Source: Cryomorpha sp963748925
Lineage (GTDB): Bacteria > Bacteroidota > Bacteroidia > Flavobacteriales_D > Cryomorphaceae
NCBI GenBank assembly: GCA_963748925.1
Contig: CAVVKG010000008.1
Span: 124,001-188,000 of the forward strand
Reading direction: 5' to 3'
DNA length: 64,000 nucleotides
Every line of letters begins with the position of its first letter. The first letter of the stretch is position 1. Under the pieces are notes generated by a model, which searched no databases, was not told where the DNA came from, and saw only the letters and a program-made list of their open reading frames with translations. Shown here in pieces: positions 16,648 through 25,691 of this stretch. Position numbers and translations under genes: made by a program.

Positions 16648-18717
16648 TTGGTAAGCAAACCAGTGAAAATATACCAATACATAAGCCGATTTTATTTAAG
16701 CCTTATTGCTGTTGTGGCAATTGCAGGCAGTGCTATGGCGCAGCCGCAACCCCCCACGCTTTTATGTGCTGATATTCAAAACGGTAATGTGGTTCTTACC
16801 TGGGACACTCCGCCCGGGGCCCAGTCTGACTATTTGTATCGAATTTATCGCGACGTCGGCAATGGTTTTGTTCAGTTGGTTGATAATCTTTCGTTTTCAA
16901 CCACCACTCATACTGATAATGCCGTAGATCCTACAGATGCCGCTGTAAAATATCGTATGCAGACTTATAACAGTGGGAGCTCTGCTTTTGGGAATACCAT
17001 TTCTACACTATTCTTGTCATTGCTGCCAAGCGGTAGTTCCATCGCTCAGCTTTCGTGGAATTCGCCTTACGACAATCCTCCAGCGACCGGTGAGTATATT
17101 ATCCATAGAAATATTGAGAATACAGGATATATAGAGGTTGCTACAGTTCCGGTTTCCAACAATACATACGTAGATACGTTGTTTGGGCTTTGTGATTTGG
17201 TAGATATCAATCTGCAGTTCAATGTAGATTATAAGGTTTCTTATCAGCGGCCTGAATGTGAAATGTTTTCTCAACAAGAATCGGGAGAATTCAGGGATGT
17301 TCTGGGTCCCGGGCTTGTAGATGTTGAGACGGTTACAGTAAATCCACTTACAGGAATTCCTGAAATTTATTGGTATCCTATTACCGGTGTGCCAGATTTG
17401 AAAAACTACACTATTAGAGCCTATGTAGGAGGGCAGGAAACCGCGGTTGGTATTGTTCCTGCTTTTCAGCAAACGTTTTTTGTGTACGACGACGCCGATC
17501 TCAATACGGCAACTACCTTTCAAATGATAGCTAAAGATAGCTGTGATGTGGAAAGCGGTTTTGTGGATGAGTATACAACGATGCGCGCTAACAGCAGCTA
17601 TCACGATTGCGAACAATCTCTTGCGCTAAGCTGGACCAATTATACTGGTTGGGAAGAAGGTGTGGCAGAGCAAAATATTTATGTGAATTTGAATAATAGT
17701 GGATTTCAATTAGAAACCACTCTTATTCCTGGGGTTAATACTTATGAATTGGAGATCGAGCCAAATTCGGAGTATTGCATATATGTAGAAGCTGTTTCAA
17801 ATGGAAGCCAGCGTCCGTCTACGACAAATCCTACTTGTGTAGAAACGAATTATCCTGATGTTATTGATTTCAACTATTTGAATCGGGTTACAACAGTTGG
17901 CGATGACAGAATTCAAATAGACTTGCTTCAGGATGTGCAAGGGATAGGAACTACCTATGAATTGCTGCGAGCCGAAGGTGATGATGATTTTCAATCTATT
18001 GGCATTTATGGCGCGACAAGCGATCCAGTACTTACTGTTTTTGATACAGATGTAAATAGCTCAAATACCGTTTATAAATATAAATGGAAAGCATTTGATG
18101 GCTGCGGAGAGGAGCTGGCAGAGTCCAATACAGGTAAGAATATGGTATTGGATGTGATTACAAATTCAGAAAATTTGATTAATTCGCTAAGCTGGACCAA
18201 TTATTCTACCTGGGATGGCGGCGTTGCCGAATACCAGGTTTGGCGAAAGCTTGGTTCCGAAACAGATTACTCGATGCTTACCACAGTCGATCCGGGCAGT
18301 TTTGAATATGAAGAGGATATAGAGTCTTTTCTACTGGAAGAGGGTGAGTTTTGCTATAAAATAGTGGCTGTGGAAGGTGCCAATCAATACAGCAGCGAGA
18401 CGGTTTCTGAGTCGAATGAAAACTGTATTACACAGGAGCCACTTATATGGATTCCCAATACCATCGTGCTCAATGGATTTAATAAAGTATTTAAACCGGT
18501 AGCAGGTTTTATTGATTTCCAATCCTACGAAATGGAGATTTATAATAAGTGGGGTCAAAAGATATTTTCCTCTTCCGAAATTGACGAGGGATGGAATGGG
18601 ACTAGCAACGGAAATATAGTAAGAGAAGATTATTACAGATACATAATTGTGTTTAGAGACGGCTCCGGTAAGTCATACCTCGAGCAGGGCGTTATTTATG
18701 TATTAATAGGCTCTTAA
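16648..18717 (+). CDS. Secreted protein with fibronectin-like modules and T9SS type B (gliding-associated) C-terminal domain
   Basis: A 689-residue secreted protein. The signal peptide (SRFYLSLIAVVAIAGSAMAQ) is followed by about seven beta-sandwich, fibronectin III-like modules with paired cysteines. Two modules are clear repeats, each opening with SWTNYxxWxxGVAE (near residues 324 and 511). The C-terminus (about 600-689) matches the type B sorting domain, formerly the gliding motility-associated C-terminal domain: FKPVAGFIDFQSYEMEIYNK, KWGQKIFSSSEIDEGWNGT, YYRYIIVFRDGSGK. No in-frame ATG exists before the signal peptide cleavage site; an in-frame TAA at 16639-16641 forces a TTG (16648) or GTG (16663) start. 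Adhesive or motility roles are possible but not shown. Confidence 0.82.
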   Translation: MVSKPVKIYQYISRFYLSLIAVVAIAGSAMAQPQPPTLLCADIQNGNVVLTWDTPPGAQSDYLYRIYRDVGNGFVQLVDNLSFSTTTHTDNAVDPTDAAVKYRMQTYNSGSSAFGNTISTLFLSLLPSGSSIAQLSWNSPYDNPPATGEYIIHRNIENTGYIEVATVPVSNNTYVDTLFGLCDLVDINLQFNVDYKVSYQRPECEMFSQQESGEFRDVLGPGLVDVETVTVNPLTGIPEIYWYPITGVPDLKNYTIRAYVGGQETAVGIVPAFQQTFFVYDDADLNTATTFQMIAKDSCDVESGFVDEYTTMRANSSYHDCEQSLALSWTNYTGWEEGVAEQNIYVNLNNSGFQLETTLIPGVNTYELEIEPNSEYCIYVEAVSNGSQRPSTTNPTCVETNYPDVIDFNYLNRVTTVGDDRIQIDLLQDVQGIGTTYELLRAEGDDDFQSIGIYGATSDPVLTVFDTDVNSSNTVYKYKWKAFDGCGEELAESNTGKNMVLDVITNSENLINSLSWTNYSTWDGGVAEYQVWRKLGSETDYSMLTTVDPGSFEYEEDIESFLLEEGEFCYKIVAVEGANQYSSETVSESNENCITQEPLIWIPNTIVLNGFNKVFKPVAGFIDFQSYEMEIYNKWGQKIFSSSEIDEGWNGTSNGNIVREDYYRYIIVFRDGSGKSYLEQGVIYVLIGS

Positions 18718-18907
18718 CATTAATTATGCTATCGGTGTTGCCTATCGAACTACCTTAATCATAAAACGCTGATTATCAATAAAAAATGCGATTTTGAAAA
18801 CGATTAAGCTCAGTTTTACCCACTATTCTATTTACTTTCTTTGGGTTGTAAAGTTTGCGATAGTTTTCACATTGTTTTTAACCCGGTTATTTCACTCAAA
18901 TAATTCT

Positions 18908-18915
18908 TACTTTTG
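18908..18915 (+). promoter_or_regulatory. Bacteroidota -7 promoter box for guaB
   Basis: TACTTTTG matches TAnnTTTG and ends 32 bases before the guaB ATG. Eighteen bases upstream lies TTA (18887-18889), one mismatch from the -33 TTG. Confidence 0.5.
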
Positions 18916-18947
18916 CCCGAATTTATTGTACCCGTAAACAGCGTCTT

Positions 18948-20420
18948 ATGTCACTAAATTCAAGTAAAATTATAGGAGAAGGCCTCACCTACGATGATGT
19001 GCTTCTCGTTCCAGCATATTCTGAGGTGCTTCCAAGAGAAGTGGATATCAAATCACGGTTTTCCAGAAATATAATGCTTAATACACCCATAGTGTCTGCC
19101 GCTATGGATACGGTTACGGGCGCGGATATGGCGATTGCAGTAGCTCAGCAAGGCGGCATTGGCGTGGTGCACAAGAATATGAGCATCGAAGCTCAGGCAC
19201 GTGAAGTGCGGAAGGTAAAGCGCTCTGAAAGTGGAATGATTCAAGACCCAATTACACTCATCGAAACAGCTGTTGTTGGTGATGCTTTGCAAATAATGGC
19301 TGAGCATAAAATTGGTGGTATCCCGGTTATAGACTCTGATCGTAAGCTGGTAGGGATTGTAACCAACAGAGATTTGCGCTTCCAAAAGGATAAGAAGAAG
19401 CCTGTAAGCGAAGTAATGACCAAAGAAAATTTGATTACGGCCAATAAAGGAACCACATTGCAGCAAGCCGAAATCACGCTTCAGGAATACAAAATTGAAA
19501 AACTGCCGGTAATAGATTCGGAAAATCATCTGATTGGACTTATTACTTACCGCGATATTATAAAAGTACGTCAGCACCCAAATAGCTGCAAAGATAGTTT
19601 CGGACGTTTGAGAGTAGCTGCTGCTATTGGCGTTACAGCCGACGCCCTCGACAGGGCAGGAGCTTTGGTAAAAGCTGGAGTAGATGCGGTAATTATCGAC
19701 ACCGCTCATGGCCATACCCGCGGGGTGGTATCTGTGCTTAAAGAAGTAAAAAAGAATTTTCCAACTATTGATGTAATTGTTGGAAACATAGCAACTGCCG
19801 AAGCTGCTCAGTTCTTAGCTGATGCGGGAGCAGATGGAATAAAAGTAGGTATTGGCCCCGGGTCTATTTGTACTACACGCGTTGTGGCAGGAGTAGGGAT
19901 GCCTCAGTTTACAGCTGTACTTGAGGTGGCGACGGCGTTAGTTGGCAGAGATGTGCCGCTTATCGCAGATGGAGGAATCCGCTATACGGGCGATTTGGTG
20001 AAAGCCCTTGCTGCCGGTGCAAATTCAATTATGATTGGTTCTCTTTTTGCCGGAGTGGAAGAATCACCGGGAGAGACAATAATATACGAAGGTCGAAAGT
20101 TTAAGTCTTATCGCGGAATGGGATCTATTGAAGCCATGCAGAAAGGCAGCAGCGATCGCTACTTTCAGGATGATGCCGATGATATAAGCAAGCTTGTTCC
20201 CGAAGGAATTTCAGGAAGGGTACCTTATAAAGGAACACTTGCCGAGGTAATGTACCAGCTTATTGGTGGCCTGAGAGCCGGAATGGGCTATTGCGGTGCT
20301 GCCGATATTGAGAAATTAGCGGAAGCGAAATTTGTGCGCATTACCAATTCCGGAATTAGAGAAAGTCACCCACACGATGTATTAATTACTAGGGAAGCAC
20401 CAAATTACAGTATTAAATAA
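18948..20420 (+). CDS. guaB: Inosine-5'-monophosphate dehydrogenase
   Basis: IMPDH, 490 residues, oxidises IMP to XMP with NAD, the rate-limiting step of GMP synthesis. The N-terminal GLTYDDVLLVPAYSEVLPRE is diagnostic. A pair of CBS domains (about residues 97-215) interrupts the TIM barrel and usually binds adenine or guanine nucleotides as a regulatory element. The catalytic loop IGPGSICTTR holds the active cysteine near residue 308, and the flap (Arg-Tyr) region follows around SYRGMGSIEAM. All expected elements are present. It leads a run of rightward genes: the first PPIase gene starts 17 bases after its stop. Confidence 0.97.
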   Translation: MSLNSSKIIGEGLTYDDVLLVPAYSEVLPREVDIKSRFSRNIMLNTPIVSAAMDTVTGADMAIAVAQQGGIGVVHKNMSIEAQAREVRKVKRSESGMIQDPITLIETAVVGDALQIMAEHKIGGIPVIDSDRKLVGIVTNRDLRFQKDKKKPVSEVMTKENLITANKGTTLQQAEITLQEYKIEKLPVIDSENHLIGLITYRDIIKVRQHPNSCKDSFGRLRVAAAIGVTADALDRAGALVKAGVDAVIIDTAHGHTRGVVSVLKEVKKNFPTIDVIVGNIATAEAAQFLADAGADGIKVGIGPGSICTTRVVAGVGMPQFTAVLEVATALVGRDVPLIADGGIRYTGDLVKALAAGANSIMIGSLFAGVEESPGETIIYEGRKFKSYRGMGSIEAMQKGSSDRYFQDDADDISKLVPEGISGRVPYKGTLAEVMYQLIGGLRAGMGYCGAADIEKLAEAKFVRITNSGIRESHPHDVLITREAPNYSIK

Positions 20421-20437
20421 TTGATAAATAACACCTT

Positions 20438-22402
20438 ATGAAGTTTAAAGCTATGTTGAGATTTCTTATTTGTGGCGTTTTTTTAGTTGCCGGTTTGCAA
20501 TCGTTTAGCCAGGATCAAAACGATCCTGTTTTATTAACTATTGATAAAAATCCGGTTACGAAGTCAGAGTTTGAAGCAATTTTTAGAAAAAACAACCGAG
20601 ATAGCGTTATTACAAAAGCAGATTTGGATGAGTACGTTGAGCTTTTTATCAATTTCAAACTCAAGGTAGCAGAAGCGGAAGAGATGGGAATGGATACAAT
20701 TCCTCAATTTGCCCGTGAACTAAAAGGTTATCGCGATCAGCTAGCGCGGCCTTACCTGGTAGATAAGTCAATGACAGATTCTTTAGTTCAAGAGGCTTAT
20801 GACCGTCTGCAATTGGAGGTGCAAGCTTCTCACATTCTTATCAAGCTGCCCGCCGACCCTACGCCCGAAGATACCCTCAAGGCATACAACACGGCTATGG
20901 AGATTAAGAAAGATCTAATTGCCAACCCTGCTAAATTTGAGAAGGTGGCGCGCACGAGAAGTGAAGATCCAAGTGCCGCTAAAAATGGAGGAGACCTCGG
21001 CTATTTTACTGCCTTACAAATGGTTTATCCATTTGAAAATATTGTTTTTACAACTCCCGTAGGTGAAATCGGTGGCCCGGTTCGCACGCAATATGGCTAT
21101 CATGTTGTAAAGGTTACCGATAAGCGTGAGGCACGCGGCCAAGTTCGCGTAGCGCATATTATGATAAGAACAGAAGAGGGAGATCCAGCCGATGTGAAAC
21201 AGCGAATGCAACAGCGTGCTCAGGAGATTTACGATAGACTAGTGGCAGGTGAGGACTTTTCTGCACTTGCGAAGAAATTCTCAGACGACAGGTCATCCTC
21301 AGGACGTGGTGGTGAATTGCCGGCATTTGGTCCGGGGAAAATGGTTCCTGAATTTGAAAACGCAGCTTTTGCTCTTGATTCGGTTGGGCAGATTTCTGAG
21401 CCGGTAAAGTCTCCTTACGGATGGCATATTATTAAGCTACTTGAAATTATTCCGCTAAAGTCATATGAGGATATGTCAAAGGAATTGCAAGATAAAATCG
21501 CAAAAGATGGCCGATCAAATGTGAGCCGGGAATCGTTTATTGAAAAGCGCAAGAAGGAATACAATTTCTCAGAAGATAGAAGGCTGTTAAAGCCATTTTA
21601 TACGGATATCGATACTTCGTACTATACAGGTAGATGGGTACCTTCTGATAAATTGAAAAAGAGTGATAAAGTTCTTTTTACTCTTGATGGGAAGGAATAT
21701 TCACAAAATGATTTCCTGGAGTTTTTACAAACGCGAATGCGTCCAAAACGACAAACTGAGCCCATTAAAACCATGGTTAACGATAGTTATGATCGCTGGA
21801 TTGAGCTTAGTGTAATGAGTTATGAAGACGATCAGCTCGAGAAAAAGTATCCTGCTTTTAAGGCGTTGATCAACGAATACCGTGATGGAATTTTACTCTT
21901 TGACCTTACAGATCAAAAAGTATGGTCAAAAGCAGTTAAAGATAGCGCAGGCCTGGCAGATTATTACGCAAAGCATAAATCAGATTTTATGTGGGACGAA
22001 CGCGCTGCATATGACATTTATACCGTAGAGAATGAAAAAGAAGGGAAGGAAGTAATCAAAATGCTGAAAAAGGGCAAAAATCAAGATGAAATTCGCGAAA
22101 AGCTAAGCGGAGATAATGCGCTAACTATTAAAGTTGAAAGCGGAATGAAAGAAAAAGATGAAGTTCCGGTTCTTGAGAAAGTGAGCTGGACAACAGGAGT
22201 TTCTGATGTGGTGAACGACAACGGTCAGCTGAAGGTTGTTCAAATAAAGGAAATTCGTCCGGCTGAGCCCAAAGAATTTGACGAGGCACGTGGTATCATT
22301 ACAGCTGCTTATCAAAATGCGCTTGAGGAACAATGGGTTTCAGAATTACGTGAAGCACACACCATAGAACTTAATAAAGACGTACTTTACAGTATCAAGT
22401 AA
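20438..22402 (+). CDS. Periplasmic peptidyl-prolyl isomerase with two parvulin domains
   Basis: A 654-residue SurA/PpiC-like chaperone. Signal peptide MKFKAMLRFLICGVFLVAGL ends near SFSQ. An N-terminal helical chaperone region contains the typical NFKLKVAEAEEMGMDT. Two tandem parvulin (PpiC) domains follow: the first from ASHILIKLPADPTPEDTL to GYHVVKVTDKR, the second from VAHIMIRTEEGDP to GWHIIKLLEI. The last 270 residues are a helical C-terminal region with a degenerate third PPIase-like segment. Such proteins escort unfolded outer-membrane proteins through the periplasm. It is the first of three consecutive SurA-like genes, 17 bases after guaB and 17 bases before the next. Confidence 0.88.
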   Translation: MKFKAMLRFLICGVFLVAGLQSFSQDQNDPVLLTIDKNPVTKSEFEAIFRKNNRDSVITKADLDEYVELFINFKLKVAEAEEMGMDTIPQFARELKGYRDQLARPYLVDKSMTDSLVQEAYDRLQLEVQASHILIKLPADPTPEDTLKAYNTAMEIKKDLIANPAKFEKVARTRSEDPSAAKNGGDLGYFTALQMVYPFENIVFTTPVGEIGGPVRTQYGYHVVKVTDKREARGQVRVAHIMIRTEEGDPADVKQRMQQRAQEIYDRLVAGEDFSALAKKFSDDRSSSGRGGELPAFGPGKMVPEFENAAFALDSVGQISEPVKSPYGWHIIKLLEIIPLKSYEDMSKELQDKIAKDGRSNVSRESFIEKRKKEYNFSEDRRLLKPFYTDIDTSYYTGRWVPSDKLKKSDKVLFTLDGKEYSQNDFLEFLQTRMRPKRQTEPIKTMVNDSYDRWIELSVMSYEDDQLEKKYPAFKALINEYRDGILLFDLTDQKVWSKAVKDSAGLADYYAKHKSDFMWDERAAYDIYTVENEKEGKEVIKMLKKGKNQDEIREKLSGDNALTIKVESGMKEKDEVPVLEKVSWTTGVSDVVNDNGQLKVVQIKEIRPAEPKEFDEARGIITAAYQNALEEQWVSELREAHTIELNKDVLYSIK

Positions 22403-22419
22403 AAACGATAAAAAATAGA

Positions 22420-23280
22420 ATGACTCCCGGTTCAATGCGAATTTTCCTAATTTTTATTTGTGGAGTCATGCTATTGTCTTGTAAAGGAGGTAATGATGAA
22501 CCGGACGAAGATATTGTGGCAAGGGTTTATGACGATGTGATGCTACGTTCTGATCTGGCTGCTAAAATACCATTCGGACTGCCGGCAGCAGACTCTGCAC
22601 GTATGGCCGATCAGATCATCAAAAATTGGATTCACGACAAAGCGGTACTTAATTTTGCCGAAAATAATTTGAGCGAGAGCCAGAAAGATTTCTCAAAACA
22701 GCTGCAAGATTACAGAAGTAGCCTGGTAACGTACGCCTATGAACGGGCACTTGTAAATCAAAAGCTCGATACGGTTATTTCTGATGAAGAAATTCAGGCC
22801 TATTACGATGATAATCAAGAGAACTTTAAGCTTAAGACTTATATCGTAAAGCTACGTTTTGTGAAGCTGGATATTGAATCGCCGAAACAGAATAAGCTCG
22901 AAAAATGGTTTATGAGTGACGATGAGAAGGACTTTGAAAAACTTTATGAATACTGCCAGAAATATGCCGAAAACTTCTACTTTGAAGAAAATAACTGGCT
23001 GTATTTACAGGATGTTTTAAAAGAAGTTCCTATAAATGAATCAGATTGGGACAATTTTTTGAGAAATACCTCGTATTACAAGTTTGAGTCCGGATCATTT
23101 CAATACCTTGTGCGGTTCTTCGATTATAAACTTAAAGACGATCGATCGCCCTTGAGTCTTGAACGGGCAAAAATTAGTGACCTGATTATGAATCGCAGAA
23201 AAGTAGAACTAATAAATCAAATGCGCGAAGACGTTGTTAAAGAGTCTTATGCGAATAACAAAATTCAAGTTTACAAATAG
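22420..23280 (+). CDS. SurA N-domain-like lipoprotein, no parvulin domain
   Basis: A 286-residue lipoprotein with lipobox LLSC at about residues 19-22 (mature CKGGNDEP). ATG 22420 or ATG 22435 (MRIFLIFICGVMLLSCKGG) could start it; the second gives a more typical signal peptide. The mature chain is helical, with DQIIKNWIHDKAVLNFAE, a feature shared with the N-domain of SurA/PpiC chaperones, and ISDEEIQAYYDDNQENFK, the usual segment ahead of a parvulin domain. The parvulin domain itself is missing or unrecognisable, so it may be a chaperone without isomerase activity. It sits between two PPIase genes with a 1-base overlap to the next, which supports a joint role in outer-membrane protein folding. 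Confidence 0.78.
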   Translation: MTPGSMRIFLIFICGVMLLSCKGGNDEPDEDIVARVYDDVMLRSDLAAKIPFGLPAADSARMADQIIKNWIHDKAVLNFAENNLSESQKDFSKQLQDYRSSLVTYAYERALVNQKLDTVISDEEIQAYYDDNQENFKLKTYIVKLRFVKLDIESPKQNKLEKWFMSDDEKDFEKLYEYCQKYAENFYFEENNWLYLQDVLKEVPINESDWDNFLRNTSYYKFESGSFQYLVRFFDYKLKDDRSPLSLERAKISDLIMNRRKVELINQMREDVVKESYANNKIQVYK

Positions 23281-24647
23281 TGGGAAGCCGTTTAATTTTA
23301 ATAAGTATTGCTTTTGTTCTTTCATTTACCGCTTATGGTCAGGGAAAAACAATTGACGAAATAGTCGCTGTGGTGGGAGATGAAATTATCCTATTTAGCG
23401 ATATTCAAATCCAAAAGAACCAACTAAAACAGCAAGGATTTCCGGGGTCAATTTCCGACTGCCAGGTACTCGAAGAAATTCTGTTCGAAAAACTCATGCT
23501 TAATCAAGCTAAGATCGATTCCATAGAAGTAACAGACGATATGGTAAACGTGGAGCTGGAAAAGCGATTGAGTGTTTTTATCCGGCAAATCGGTTCGGTT
23601 GAAAAACTTGAGGAGTACTATGGAAAGTCTATGGGCGAAATCAGAGAGGAGTTTTTCGACGTTTTGAAAGACCAGATACTGGTGCAGCGCATGCAGGGAA
23701 CTATTGCTGATGGGCTTAATGTTACTCCGCAGGACGTTCAAGAGTTTTACGACAATATTCCTCAAGATAGCCTTCCGTTTGTAAATGCATCTGTTGAGAT
23801 GGCTCAAATCGTTAAATACCCGGAAGTAAGCCGCGCAGAAATTGAGCGTGTGCGGAACCGTTTACGGGAGTTTAAACAGCAGGCAGACTCCGGTCAGGAA
23901 GATTTTGAAACTCTGGCAGCTCTATACAGTCAGGATCCCGGTTCTGCAGCTAAAGGTGGAAATCTGGGAATGAACTCACGCGGAACCTGGGTGCCTGAGT
24001 TTGACGCAGTCGCTTTTAATTTAAAAGACGGTGAAATATCAGCTCCTTTTAAAACAGATTATGGATGGCATATTATGCAAATGATTGAGCGCCGCGGAGA
24101 AATGTACGATGCCAATCACATTTTGCTGATTCCGCAAACTTCTGCAAATGAGCTGATGCAAGCGAGTATTGAACTAGACTCGATTCGTACCCTTGTAGTT
24201 CGTGACTCTATTTCATTTGCCTTTGCGGCAAGCAAATATTCTGATGATGAACGTTCCAAAAATCAGAATGGAATGATGGTAAACAATTCAAAGGGTAGCA
24301 CGATCTTTGAAATGGATGAGCTTGACCCTACCATCTTTATGGCAATAGATACGCTTAAAGTGGGCGGCGTGAGTGGAGCATTCTACTTTCAGAGCGAAAA
24401 TCGGGAAAAGGGATACCGCATCGTAAAACTAGTTTCAGAAACTGAACCCCACAGAGCGAACATGGTAGATGATTATCAAGCGCTGCAGGGTATGGCTTCT
24501 CAAAAGCTTAGTGCTGAAAATATGGATAAGTGGGTGCGGCAAAAAATTAGTCAAACCTTCATTAAGATTACTGAAAATTATACAGATTGCGGATTCAATT
24601 ATCCGTGGCTAAAACCAGAAGAAGCCTCAAATAAGAAGAAACTATGA
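23280..24647 (+). CDS. SurA-like periplasmic chaperone / peptidyl-prolyl isomerase
   Basis: A 455-residue protein resembling SurA. It starts at GTG 23280, whose G is the last base of the previous stop codon; no ATG precedes the signal peptide (LILISIAFVLSFTAYGQ). The N-domain has the SurA hallmark IDEIVAVVGDEIILFSDI. A parvulin domain runs about residues 170-275 (DPGSAAKGGNLGMNSRGTWV, YGWHIMQMIERR), then a degenerate second one (KYSDDERSKNQNGMM). The C-terminal peptide YTDCGFNYPWLKPEE is unusual for SurA. Expected role: periplasmic folding of outer-membrane proteins. It overlaps moxR by 4 bases (ATGA). Confidence 0.87.
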   Translation: MGSRLILISIAFVLSFTAYGQGKTIDEIVAVVGDEIILFSDIQIQKNQLKQQGFPGSISDCQVLEEILFEKLMLNQAKIDSIEVTDDMVNVELEKRLSVFIRQIGSVEKLEEYYGKSMGEIREEFFDVLKDQILVQRMQGTIADGLNVTPQDVQEFYDNIPQDSLPFVNASVEMAQIVKYPEVSRAEIERVRNRLREFKQQADSGQEDFETLAALYSQDPGSAAKGGNLGMNSRGTWVPEFDAVAFNLKDGEISAPFKTDYGWHIMQMIERRGEMYDANHILLIPQTSANELMQASIELDSIRTLVVRDSISFAFAASKYSDDERSKNQNGMMVNNSKGSTIFEMDELDPTIFMAIDTLKVGGVSGAFYFQSENREKGYRIVKLVSETEPHRANMVDDYQALQGMASQKLSAENMDKWVRQKISQTFIKITENYTDCGFNYPWLKPEEASNKKKL

Positions 24648-25597
24648 ACGATGTAGAAGCTGTAAAAGAACTTACGACTAAGTATGCTGCCATGCGCAGC
24701 GAAATAGGAAAAGTGATCATTGGTCAGCAATCTGTTGTCGATGAATTGCTGATCACTATTTTCAGTCGGGGCCACTGCCTAATTGTTGGTGTTCCCGGTC
24801 TGGCGAAAACCCTTTTGGTTAATACGATAGCTCAAACTTTGGGATTGACTTTTAACCGCATTCAGTTTACTCCAGACCTTATGCCCAGTGATATCATTGG
24901 TTCGGAAATTCTAGATGAGAATCGTCATTTTAAATTTATGAAGGGTCCACTTTTCAGCAACGTTATACTTGCTGATGAGATCAACAGAACACCACCTAAA
25001 ACACAGGCGGCTTTGCTTGAGGCCATGCAGGAAAAGTCAGTTACTAATGCCGGTCAGAATTATCCTTTGCCTGAACCCTTTTTCGTTTTAGCAACCCAGA
25101 ATCCGATAGAGCAGGAAGGAACCTACCCTCTTCCCGAAGCTCAATTAGACCGGTTTATGTTCAATATTTGGGTTGACTACCCAACCTTTCAAGAGGAGAT
25201 TGATGTGGTGAAAGCCACCACTTCTGATTCAAGTCAGAAAGTGAATCAGGTTATTAGTTCTGAAGAAATTTTGCGCTTTCAAAAGTTGATTCGGAAAATA
25301 CCTGTTGCAGACAATGTAGTGGAGTATGCGGTAAACATAGCGTCTAAAACCCGTCCGGGAACAGAATTGGCCTCTGCTGAGACCAATCAATATCTAAGTT
25401 GGGGAGCAGGTCCCAGAGCATCACAATTTTTAATTGTCGGGGCTAAATGTCACGCCGCTCTGCACGGAAAGTTCTCACCGGATATTGAAGACGTTAAGGC
25501 GGTTGCACTGCCCATCTTACGCCACAGAGTTGTTAGAAACTATCAGGCCGAAGCCGATGGAATAACGGTCGAAAAAATCGTAGAGTCGCTTTTATAA
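24644..25597 (+). CDS. MoxR-family AAA+ ATPase
   Basis: A 317-residue cytosolic AAA+ ATPase of the MoxR (AAA_3) group. Walker A GVPGLAKT is at about 49-56, Walker B ILADEINRTPPKTQ near 110, then the family-typical EAMQEKSVT and sensor segment FFVLATQNPIEQEGTYPLPE, and the C-terminal lid with WGAGPRASQFL. MoxR proteins act as chaperones, usually with DUF58 and VWA-domain partners encoded next door. Here none follow; the next gene is gap. Its ATG overlaps the stop of the SurA-like gene (ATGA), so it belongs to the chaperone operon and may help assemble an envelope complex. Confidence 0.92.
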   Translation: MNDVEAVKELTTKYAAMRSEIGKVIIGQQSVVDELLITIFSRGHCLIVGVPGLAKTLLVNTIAQTLGLTFNRIQFTPDLMPSDIIGSEILDENRHFKFMKGPLFSNVILADEINRTPPKTQAALLEAMQEKSVTNAGQNYPLPEPFFVLATQNPIEQEGTYPLPEAQLDRFMFNIWVDYPTFQEEIDVVKATTSDSSQKVNQVISSEEILRFQKLIRKIPVADNVVEYAVNIASKTRPGTELASAETNQYLSWGAGPRASQFLIVGAKCHAALHGKFSPDIEDVKAVALPILRHRVVRNYQAEADGITVEKIVESLL

Positions 25598-25647
25598 CCT
25601 GCCTCTCAATATTCTGATCTCTAAGAACGGAAAGCTCGATATTTTGT

Positions 25648-25655
25648 TATCTTTG
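25648..25655 (+). promoter_or_regulatory. Bacteroidota -7 promoter box for gap
   Basis: TATCTTTG matches TAnnTTTG and ends 36 bases before the gap ATG at 25692, giving a leader of about 30 bases. No standard -33 TTG. Confidence 0.45.
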
Positions 25656-25691
25656 TGTGATAAGGACACTAAGTAAAATAATAAATAAGAA

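Noticed and set aside
17017..17616. A 199-codon open frame on the minus strand inside the T9SS type B gene
   Set aside because: It is antisense to a gene with a clear signal peptide and sorting domain; its own translation is rich in Ile, Arg and Cys with no recognisable domain.
19053..19715. A 220-codon minus-strand open frame inside guaB
   Set aside because: guaB is unambiguous on the plus strand; the antisense product has low-complexity composition and no motif.
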